NCBI GenBank assembly: GCA_021827245.1
Contig: JAKAWN010000064.1
Location: 1-21,115, forward strand
Source: Acidobacteriota bacterium
GTDB lineage: Bacteria > Acidobacteriota > Terriglobia > UBA7540
DNA length: 21,115 bases
Reading direction: 5' to 3'
Part shown: positions 15,378 through 21,115 of the stretch, piece after piece
Layout of the letters: every line of letters begins with the position of its first letter
How positions within the stretch are numbered: the stretch's first letter is position 1
Translations under genes and position numbers: made by a program
The notes under the pieces: generated by a model
Databases searched by the model: none
What the model was told of the DNA's origin: nothing
What the model saw: the letters and a program-made list of their open reading frames with translations, nothing else

Positions 15378-16196
15378 ATGGCACATATGACGTTACAGAT
15401 ACAGAAGAAGCCTGAAGTAGAACTTGAACCTGTTTCCACTGTCATCAAGGTCGAAAATCTGCACAAGATTTACGATCTGGGTGAGGTCCAGGTTCACGCG
15501 CTGCGAGGCGTTTCTCTGGCCATCGAAGGCGGTGAGTTTGTCGCCATCATGGGGGCATCGGGCTCCGGCAAATCCACCTTTATGAACCTTATCGGATGCC
15601 TGGACCGTCCCACGCGCGGCACCTACTGGCTCGATGGGCAGGACGTGTCAAAGCTTTCGAAGATAGAGCTGGCGCATATCCGAAACTGCAAGATTGGCTT
15701 TGTCTTCCAGGGCTTTAACCTTCTTTCTCGGACTTCGGCGCTTGAAAATGTCGAGCTGCCACTGATCTATTCCTCGGTCCAGCATGAAAAACGGCTCGAA
15801 CGCGCGCGAGAGGCTCTGCGAAGTGTGGGCCTCGAAGGCCGTGAAGACCATCACCCCGCACAACTCTCGGGCGGGCAGCAACAGCGCGTGGCGATTGCAC
15901 GGGCGCTGGTCAACAACCCGTCAATCCTGCTGGCCGATGAGCCGACGGGGAATCTTGACAGCCGCACCAGTGTCGAAATCATGGAGATCTTCCAACGTTT
16001 GAACCAGGAGAAAGGCCTGACCATCATGCTGGTCACGCACGAGCCTGATATCGCACGATTCGCCAGGCGGTCGGTTATTTTCCGTGACGGCAGGATCCGG
16101 CGCGACACTCCGGTTGAGACGAGAGCTGATGCCGGCCAGGTTCTGCTGGGGCTTCCCAGGATTGTCGAAAACGAGGAGGAGGGAGAGGAGAACTGA
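15378..16196 (+). CDS. MacB-like ABC transporter ATPase
   Basis: Cytoplasmic ATP-binding subunit (272 residues) of the LolD/FtsE/MacB class. Walker A is GASGSGKST (59-67, Lys65), the Q-loop lies in [11 protein letters not shown], the signature is LSGGQQQR (163-170), Walker B is ILLADEPTG with Asp187 and Glu188, the D-loop is NLDS, and the switch His is in LVTHEPD. The N-terminal 20 residues before [11 protein letters not shown] are extra. The C-terminus after the core (from about 240) is acidic. In E. coli MacB this domain is fused to the permease; here it is a separate gene whose TGA overlaps the ATG of the permease by one base (16196), so the two are surely co-translated. AGG at 15368-15370 precedes ATG 15378; ATG 15387 is a less likely alternative. 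Confidence 0.93.
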   Translation: MAHMTLQIQKKPEVELEPVSTVIKVENLHKIYDLGEVQVHALRGVSLAIEGGEFVAIMGASGSGKSTFMNLIGCLDRPTRGTYWLDGQDVSKLSKIELAHIRNCKIGFVFQGFNLLSRTSALENVELPLIYSSVQHEKRLERAREALRSVGLEGREDHHPAQLSGGQQQRVAIARALVNNPSILLADEPTGNLDSRTSVEIMEIFQRLNQEKGLTIMLVTHEPDIARFARRSVIFRDGRIRRDTPVETRADAGQVLLGLPRIVENEEEGEEN

Positions 16197-17413
16197 TGGA
16201 TTACGCGGCGGTCCTGCGCGTTGCGATCCGCGCGCTGGCACGGAACAAGATGCGCTCCATCCTGACCATGCTTGGCATCATCATTGGTGTCGGCGCGGTC
16301 ATCTGCACCGTCGCCATCGGAGTGGGGGCCAGCAACCAGGTGCAGGAAGCCATTCGCAACATGGGTGACAATATTGTGTTCATCTCCGCCGGCAGCATCA
16401 ACCGGCATGGTGTTCACCTGGGTAGCGAAGCGACCAAGACGCTTACGGTTGGCGATGCCAAGGCCATTGTTCAGCAAATTCCTTATATCAGCGCAGTTTC
16501 GCCGGGGGTGCGGTCTGGGGGCCAGGTGGTTTATGCAGGCGAAAACTGGTTTACTTCTATTCACGGCGTTACCCCGGATTACCTTGAAATCCGGCGCTGG
16601 CCGGTCCGGGAGGGCAGTGTCTTTACTCAGCACGATGTGGATGCCGCAACGGACGTTTGCCTGCTGGGCCTTACCGTGGCGGAGATTCTCTTTGGTAACG
16701 AAGATGCCGTCGGGAAGATGGTTCGCGTCAAGAACATCCCGTTCCGCGTGGTCGGAATCCTTTCTTCGAAAGGGCAATCGCCCTTCGGTCACGACGAAGA
16801 CGACAGAATCCTGATGCCCTACACGACGGTGCAGAAGAAGCTGGCGGGAATTGACTGGCTGAATTTCATCATGTGTTCAGCGAAATCTCAGACAGCCATC
16901 AACGCTTCGAAGTTGCAGGTTGCCGCTCTTCTGCGTGAACGTCATCGCCTGCGCGCTCAGCAGGAGGACGACTTCATCATTCGCAGCCCCAATGATCTTG
17001 CACAGGCACAGGCGGAGTCAGGCCGCGTGATGACCTTGCTGCTGGCCAGCATCGCTTCGGTTTCACTGCTTGTGGGCGGAATCGGGATCATGAATATCAT
17101 GTTGGTTTCCGTGACCGAGCGGACGCGCGAGATTGGAGTACGCATGGCGGTGGGGGCCACGGAAGGCGACGTTCAAAATCAGTTCCTGGCCGAGGCTCTG
17201 GTGCTCAGTTCCATTGGCGGGGCGGCGGGCGTTGTGGCAGGAGTCTTGGGATCGAGAACAGTCTCGAACATGCTTAACTGGCCGACGCAGATTCCCATCG
17301 AATCGATCCTGGTCGCAGTCCTGTTTTCCGCCGGAGTGGGCATCTTTTTCGGGTACTATCCGGCGCGAAAAGCCGCCCGTCTCGATCCGATCGAGGCATT
17401 GAGGTATGAGTAA
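16196..17413 (+). CDS. MacB-like ABC transporter permease
   Basis: Inner-membrane permease (405 residues) of the MacB/FtsX family that uses ATP hydrolysis in the partner ATPase for mechanotransmission across the periplasm. The first transmembrane helix is at about 22-44 (MLGIIIGVGAVICTVAIGVG). It is followed by a large periplasmic domain (about 45-275) of the MacB_PCD type with the GVTPDYLEIRRWPVREG segment, and three further helices at about 280-305, 325-355 and 365-390. The conserved ERTREIGVRMAVGA loop contacts the ATPase, and the protein ends ARKAARLDPIEALRYE, as usual. Strong GGAG-rich sequence (GGAGGGAGAGGAG, 16176-16188) precedes the ATG. Substrate is unknown: peptides, lipids, siderophores and macrolides are all transported by relatives. 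Confidence 0.93.
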   Translation: MDYAAVLRVAIRALARNKMRSILTMLGIIIGVGAVICTVAIGVGASNQVQEAIRNMGDNIVFISAGSINRHGVHLGSEATKTLTVGDAKAIVQQIPYISAVSPGVRSGGQVVYAGENWFTSIHGVTPDYLEIRRWPVREGSVFTQHDVDAATDVCLLGLTVAEILFGNEDAVGKMVRVKNIPFRVVGILSSKGQSPFGHDEDDRILMPYTTVQKKLAGIDWLNFIMCSAKSQTAINASKLQVAALLRERHRLRAQQEDDFIIRSPNDLAQAQAESGRVMTLLLASIASVSLLVGGIGIMNIMLVSVTERTREIGVRMAVGATEGDVQNQFLAEALVLSSIGGAAGVVAGVLGSRTVSNMLNWPTQIPIESILVAVLFSAGVGIFFGYYPARKAARLDPIEALRYE

Positions 17414-17461
17414 TTTCTTGAAGCGGCCTGATTCCGGGCCGGCTCGCAAGGTGGATAAACC

Positions 17462-17860
17462 ATGAAAGCACGCAAGAGAGTCACCACAGTACGAACCATT
17501 CTTGCCAGTGTGATTTTGTGCGGAGGACTTCTGGCCCTGCCTGGTATCGCAGGAGCACAGTCGGTCGAACGCCGGCAGAGCCCTGCCGACAGTTTTTTCA
17601 TTATCTCTTCGGTGGACGCAAAAAAGCAGCAGATCGTGCTGAAGTTGCCCACGGAGGTGACCGAGATTGTCAAGGTGACGGCTGCCACGACTTATCGCGA
17701 TGAGAAGGGAAGGCCACTCAAGTTTGAGGACTTGCGCGCCGGAGATACCGTTTACGCCACACTCAAGCGGGATGCTGACGGGACACTTGCCGTGGCGAGC
17801 CTCCGCCGTGGCCCCATGACTCTTGAGGAGCTTCATTCGCGTTACATTGCGGAGGAGTAA
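17462..17860 (+). CDS. Small secreted protein of unknown function at the end of the efflux operon
   Basis: A 132-residue exported protein. Residues 1-32 form a classical signal peptide (basic start, hydrophobic core ILASVILCGGLLAL, probable cleavage after GIAGA). The mature part has alternating hydrophobic residues typical of a small beta-barrel (FFIISSVDAKKQQIVLKL, VTAATTYRD, LRAGDTVYATLKRD, GTLAVASLRRG), resembling an OB/DUF5666-like fold, and a helical tail (MTLEELHSRYIAEE). I cannot name a function. AAGGTGG at 17449-17455 is a good ribosome-binding site. It is 48 bases after the permease gene on the same strand with no clear terminator between (an imperfect GGCC stem at 17422-17444 lacks a T-run), so it is probably co-transcribed and may act with the pump or the stress response. 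Confidence 0.8.
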   Translation: MKARKRVTTVRTILASVILCGGLLALPGIAGAQSVERRQSPADSFFIISSVDAKKQQIVLKLPTEVTEIVKVTAATTYRDEKGRPLKFEDLRAGDTVYATLKRDADGTLAVASLRRGPMTLEELHSRYIAEE

Positions 17861-18105
17861 GCCCGGGTTCAGCATCTGCTCCTTGCATGGCAAGATAGCG
17901 GTTGCACCACATTCGTGGCTGCGAAAGCCATCTTGCCCAGCAGCCCCAAAAGTAAAAACCAGCTTCCATCTCATGCACAATTTCGGAGATACTGTCCTGT
18001 GGGGCAGGGAAGTCTTCAGTCCCAATCCGCCGGGGTGACGCTGGCGCAGCAGGAATACCGGCTGGCTGAAGTGCATAATCAAGCCAGGGCAGCGAGGATT
18101 CTGAA

Positions 18106-18348
18106 ATGTATCTAGTTTGGCTATTAATCGTTGGACTTCTGGCTGGCTGGATTGCGAGCCGCGTAATGCGTGGAAAGGGCTTTGGGGTGCTCGGTGACAT
18201 GATCGTCGGCGTCATCGGGGCCTGGGTCGGAGGCGCCATCCTGCATATTTTCGGACTCTATTCAGTGGGATTTATCGGTTCCCTGGTCACGGCGTTTATC
18301 GGTGCAGTGATTCTTCTCGCCCTGATCCGTGTCATCAAGAACGCGTGA
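18106..18348 (+). CDS. GlsB/YeaQ/YmgE-family small membrane stress protein
   Basis: An 80-residue integral membrane protein of the transglycosylase-associated (GlsB/YeaQ) family. Three hydrophobic helices (about 2-19, 29-50 and 56-77) are separated by short loops. The family glycines are in LLAGWIASRVMRGKG, GVLGDMIVGVIGAWVGG and GFIGSLVTAFIGAVILL. Relatives are induced by general, acid or osmotic stress; their molecular role is not established. Start ATG 18106 follows GAGG about 9 bases upstream. It lies 245 bases after the secreted-protein gene; that gap holds no gene I can support, so it may be its own transcription unit. It is convergent with maeB 69 bases downstream. Confidence 0.9.
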   Translation: MYLVWLLIVGLLAGWIASRVMRGKGFGVLGDMIVGVIGAWVGGAILHIFGLYSVGFIGSLVTAFIGAVILLALIRVIKNA

Positions 18349-18417
18349 TACTTTGTTCCTTCACCCGCACAACTCCCCGATTGAGACGGAAGCTAACCCT
18401 GCCTGCGTCGCTTGCGC

Positions 18418-20688
18418 TTACGCGCTTTTTGCCGATTGTGCTATGGCTCGGCCATGCGCCACGGCAATGGCGGCCATATTCACGATTTCGTCGACCGTGG
18501 CGCCGCGCTGCAGCACGTGGACAGGCTTCAACATGCCGACCAGGATGGGCCCCAGTGCTTCAGCGCCGCCGATGCGCAACATCAGCTTGTAGGCGATATT
18601 GGCTGAGTCGAGGTCCGGGAAAATCAGCACGTTCGCGCCGCCCTTCAAAGTCGAGAAGGGATAGTCTTCCTCAAGGATTTCCGGGACTACGGCCGTGTCC
18701 GCCATCATCTCTCCATCAACCATCATCTCTGGCCGGGCATGTCTCACCAGTTCGGTGGCCCTCCGCATCTTTTCCGACAGCGGATGGCGGGTGCTGCCGA
18801 AGTTTGAGAACGAGAGCATCGCCACACGCGGCTCAAAATTGAAATCGCGCGCCACTTCAGCAGCAAGCAGGGCAATCTCCGCCAGGTCTTCGGCCGTGGG
18901 TTCAATGTTTACCGTGGTATCGGAAAAGAAGTAGACCTGCTGCTTGGTGACGATCACGTAGACGCCGGAGACGCGGCGCACATCATCCCGGAGCCTGATG
19001 ATTTGAAGCGCCGGGCGGATAGTTTCGGGATAGTGCTGGGCCACGCCGGCCAGGAAGCCTTCGGCATCATCCATGTGGACCATCATCGCCCCGTAATAAT
19101 TCGGATTGATCATCTGGTCACGCGCCTCGCTCAGCGTTACTCCGTGACGCTGCCGCAGCCGGAAAAATTCCTCGACGTAAGCATCGAGACGCTGCGACTG
19201 CTCAGGCTCTATGATTTCGGGTTCAAAGTGGCGGATTCCGAGGTCGGCCAGCCGGCTCCGAATCACGCTCTGGCGGCCGATCAGAATCGGCCGTCCGATT
19301 TTCTCCTCGTTGATCTGGTAGGCTGCGCGAATGATCTTTTCGCGTTCGCCTTCTGAGAAAACAATCCGTTTGGGCGCCGCCTTGGCCCGTTGCCTGACGC
19401 TTTGCATCACTTCGTAGGTCCGCCCCAGCCGGCGCGAGAGCGCGTCGCGGTATTCTTCAAGTTTTACTTGAACTCTTGCCACTCCCGTCTGCATGGCGGC
19501 TTCCGCCACGGCGGCCGATTCCCAGATCAGCACGCGCGGGTCAAACGGCTTGGGAATGATGTATTCCGGCCCGAAGCTCAGGCGGCGCAGGCCGTAAGCC
19601 CGCAGCACAGAATCCGGCACATCTTCCCGGGCAAGACCGGCCAGCGCACGAGTTGCGGCGATCTCCATTTCGTGATTGATGGTGCGCGCCCGGACGTCCA
19701 GGGCGCCGCGAAAGATAAAAGGGAAGCCCAGTACGTTGTTTACCTGGTTCGGAAAGTCGGATCGCCCCGTCGCCAAAATAGCATCTGGTCGGGCAGCCTT
19801 GGCGTCCTCGTAACTGATTTCCGGTACCGGGTTGGCTAGGGCAAAGATGACCGGACGGTCGGCCATGGAGCGGACCATGTCCGGCGTCACGCAGCCAGGA
19901 ACGGAAAGCCCAGCGAAAACATCGGCGCCCTTCAAGGCTTCGGCAAGGGTCCGTGCGCTTGTCGTCGAGGCAAGGCGTTCTTTGTAAGGGTTCATGCCCT
20001 CGGGGCGGCCTTGGTAGACCACGCCTTTGGTGTCACAGAGGATGACGTTCTCACGCTTGACGCCGAGGCGGATGTAATGCTCGGCGCAGGCGATACCGGA
20101 AGCGCCCGCACCGTTGAAGACCACGCGTACCTGGCCGATATCCTTTCCGGCAATCTCCAGCGCGTTCAACAAGGCAGCGCCGGAAATGATGGCCGTCCCA
20201 TGCTGGTCATCATGCATTACAGGAATGGACATCGTGCGCCGCAGTTCTTCTTCAATGGCGAAACATTCCGGCGCCTTGATGTCTTCAAGATTGATGCCGC
20301 CGAAGGTGGGTTCGAGAAGCTGGCAGAACTTGATGACTTCGTCCGGGTCCTTGGAGTTCACTTCCAGGTCGAACACATCGATATCCGCAAAGCGCTTGAA
20401 AAGCACTCCCTTGCCTTCCATCACGGGCTTTCCGGCCGCGGGGCCAATGTTGCCCAGACCCAACACGGCCGTGCCGTTTGAAACCACGGCGACGAGATTG
20501 CCACGAGCTGTGTACTCAAAGCTGAGATCGGCAGATTTTGCAATCTCCAGGCAGGGTTCTGCTACGCCAGGGGTGTACGCCAGGCTGAGATCCCACTGGG
20601 TGCGGCATGGCTTCGTCGCCACAACTTCAATCTTGCCTTTGCGTCCCCTGCGATGATAATCGAGAGCGTCCTGCTGTTGAATTCCCAT
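18418..20688 (-). CDS. maeB: NADP-dependent malic enzyme with C-terminal phosphotransacetylase-like domain
   Basis: Oxidative decarboxylation of malate to pyruvate, giving NADPH and linking the TCA cycle to gluconeogenesis or acetyl-CoA metabolism. The product is 756 residues (E. coli MaeB 759). The malic enzyme N-terminal domain (about 15-150) shows catalytic YTPGVAEPC (Tyr38), the [16 protein letters not shown] segment and the metal-binding EDIKAPE (135-141) and HDDQHGTAI (159-167). The Rossmann domain carries GAGASG (193-198) and [10 protein letters not shown]. From about 435 ([16 protein letters not shown]) runs a phosphotransacetylase-like domain, which in MaeB is regulatory (acetyl-CoA binding) rather than a known working enzyme. 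Start ATG 20688 has an excellent GGAGGTG ribosome-binding site 4 bases upstream. Transcribed alone, convergent with the GlsB-family gene. Confidence 0.96.
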   Translation of the reverse strand: MGIQQQDALDYHRRGRKGKIEVVATKPCRTQWDLSLAYTPGVAEPCLEIAKSADLSFEYTARGNLVAVVSNGTAVLGLGNIGPAAGKPVMEGKGVLFKRFADIDVFDLEVNSKDPDEVIKFCQLLEPTFGGINLEDIKAPECFAIEEELRRTMSIPVMHDDQHGTAIISGAALLNALEIAGKDIGQVRVVFNGAGASGIACAEHYIRLGVKRENVILCDTKGVVYQGRPEGMNPYKERLASTTSARTLAEALKGADVFAGLSVPGCVTPDMVRSMADRPVIFALANPVPEISYEDAKAARPDAILATGRSDFPNQVNNVLGFPFIFRGALDVRARTINHEMEIAATRALAGLAREDVPDSVLRAYGLRRLSFGPEYIIPKPFDPRVLIWESAAVAEAAMQTGVARVQVKLEEYRDALSRRLGRTYEVMQSVRQRAKAAPKRIVFSEGEREKIIRAAYQINEEKIGRPILIGRQSVIRSRLADLGIRHFEPEIIEPEQSQRLDAYVEEFFRLRQRHGVTLSEARDQMINPNYYGAMMVHMDDAEGFLAGVAQHYPETIRPALQIIRLRDDVRRVSGVYVIVTKQQVYFFSDTTVNIEPTAEDLAEIALLAAEVARDFNFEPRVAMLSFSNFGSTRHPLSEKMRRATELVRHARPEMMVDGEMMADTAVVPEILEEDYPFSTLKGGANVLIFPDLDSANIAYKLMLRIGGAEALGPILVGMLKPVHVLQRGATVDEIVNMAAIAVAHGRAIAQSAKSA

Positions 20689-21013
20689 CTGACACCTCCC
20701 GGGGTGGAATGGGCAGGATTCCTACAGAATTGCTGAGTTCAAACCGTGGAAACGCCTGACCGGCCAGCGGCGTTGCCACCACGACGGCAGATGAAGAATA
20801 CACTGCGCCTTTCGCTGCCCGCAGGTCTGTGCTCGGAATCACGGCGCTGCGTGATCGCCTGCATCCCAAGTATACATCCTTGCCTGCGTCGCGGTTCACG
20901 GCCGATGACGCGAACATTCGCTTTCAGAAATCGCGTTCAAGGCCGAACTTGCTTTCAGCCGGCCGTCGAACTGCAGAATGTGGAGATACGATTGTCAAGC
21001 TGCAAATGTCCGG
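20689..21013. promoter_or_regulatory. Intergenic region between the outer-membrane protein and maeB
   Basis: About 325 bases without a gene. The maeB ribosome-binding site (GGAGGTG, minus strand) is at 20693-20699. A candidate -10 on the minus strand, TATACT, lies at 20874-20869, about 180 bases from the start codon, without a convincing -35. I see no clear terminator for the outer-membrane gene. Confidence 0.35.
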
Positions 21014-21115
21014 TTACCATTCGCCAAACCGGAAGACAAGACCCGCGGAGATCTGCAGATTGTTCTGGGTATTGTTGGTGAATTGGGCGCGAACGTAGTC
21101 TATCTGGACAAGGCG
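21014..21115 (-). CDS. C-terminal end of an outer-membrane beta-barrel protein (cut by window edge)
   Basis: Minus-strand reading from the right edge gives 33 codons and a TAA stop at 21016-21014. The end reads VQIDYVRAQFTNNTQNN followed by LQISAGLVFRFGEW: two antiparallel strands with alternating hydrophobic residues, an Asn-rich turn and an aromatic-terminated last strand. This is the pattern of small OmpA/Opacity-like outer-membrane barrels recognised by the Bam machinery, although the usual terminal Phe is replaced by Trp after FGE. The rest lies outside the window, so the size and any extra domain are unknown. It runs in the same direction as maeB but is separated by 325 bases. Confidence 0.7.
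   Translation of the reverse strand, partial: RLVQIDYVRAQFTNNTQNNLQISAGLVFRFGEW

Noticed and set aside
15851..16792. Minus-strand 313-codon frame across the MacB ATPase and permease
   Set aside because: Covers the signature motif and the start of the permease on the opposite strand; the product shows no recognisable fold.
17422..17444. Imperfect GGCC stem between the permease and the secreted-protein gene, considered as a terminator
   Set aside because: Stem is bulged and followed by no T-run; it lies just before the ribosome-binding site of the next gene.
17063..18082. Minus-strand 339-codon frame across the permease end and the secreted-protein gene
   Set aside because: Long but antisense to two supported genes, with no ribosome-binding site or family features.
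1..21115. Mobile element, prophage, CRISPR array, toxin-antitoxin or biosynthetic cluster
   Set aside because: No transposase, integrase, phage, Cas or toxin-like products, no regular repeat-spacer pattern, and base composition looks even across the window.

Overview
The window most resembles the chromosome of a Gram-negative, diderm bacterium, probably an Acidobacteriota. Diderm: an LptF/LptG permease, a MacAB-type tripartite transporter, a lipobox lipoprotein and the C-terminus of an outer-membrane beta-barrel. Acidobacteriota is an inference from the mix of genes: a GH57 enzyme with a long C-terminal part, a short XRE regulator whose recognition region looks like a family common in that phylum, YVTN beta-propeller lipoproteins, and MacAB with separate ATPase and permease. 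There are no insertion sequences, phage genes, CRISPR arrays, tRNAs or rRNAs that I can see. It reads as an ordinary housekeeping region with one well-organised stress/efflux operon.

Layout. 1-625 (-): N-terminal part of an LptF/LptG permease cut by the window edge. 745-2922 (+): divergent GH57 glycoside hydrolase. 3058-4194 (-): YVTN beta-propeller lipoprotein. 4195-4983: about 790 bases without a convincing gene, ending in a good sigma70 promoter. 4984-8739 (+): nfo, a small unknown gene and leuS, tightly packed and probably one operon. 8987-10015 (+): protein with four zinc ribbons, behind a structured 5' leader. 10308-11846 (+): guaA. 11915-12289 (-): XRE regulator, convergent with guaA and apparently leaderless.

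12444-17860 (+) is the most interesting block. It holds an ECF sigma factor, a zinc-type membrane anti-sigma factor, a small Spy/CpxP/CnrX-like membrane-anchored protein, a MacA-like adaptor, a MacB-like ATPase, a MacB-like permease and a small secreted protein. Junctions are short or overlapping. A TGTAAC-N17-CGTC element upstream of the sigma gene resembles ECF autoregulatory promoters. The simplest model is an envelope-stress or metal/drug-responsive circuit that controls its own export pump.

18106-18348 (+): GlsB/YeaQ small membrane protein. 18418-20688 (-): MaeB-type malic enzyme fused to a phosphotransacetylase-like domain. 21014-21115 (-): C-terminal end of an outer-membrane beta-barrel protein, cut by the right edge.
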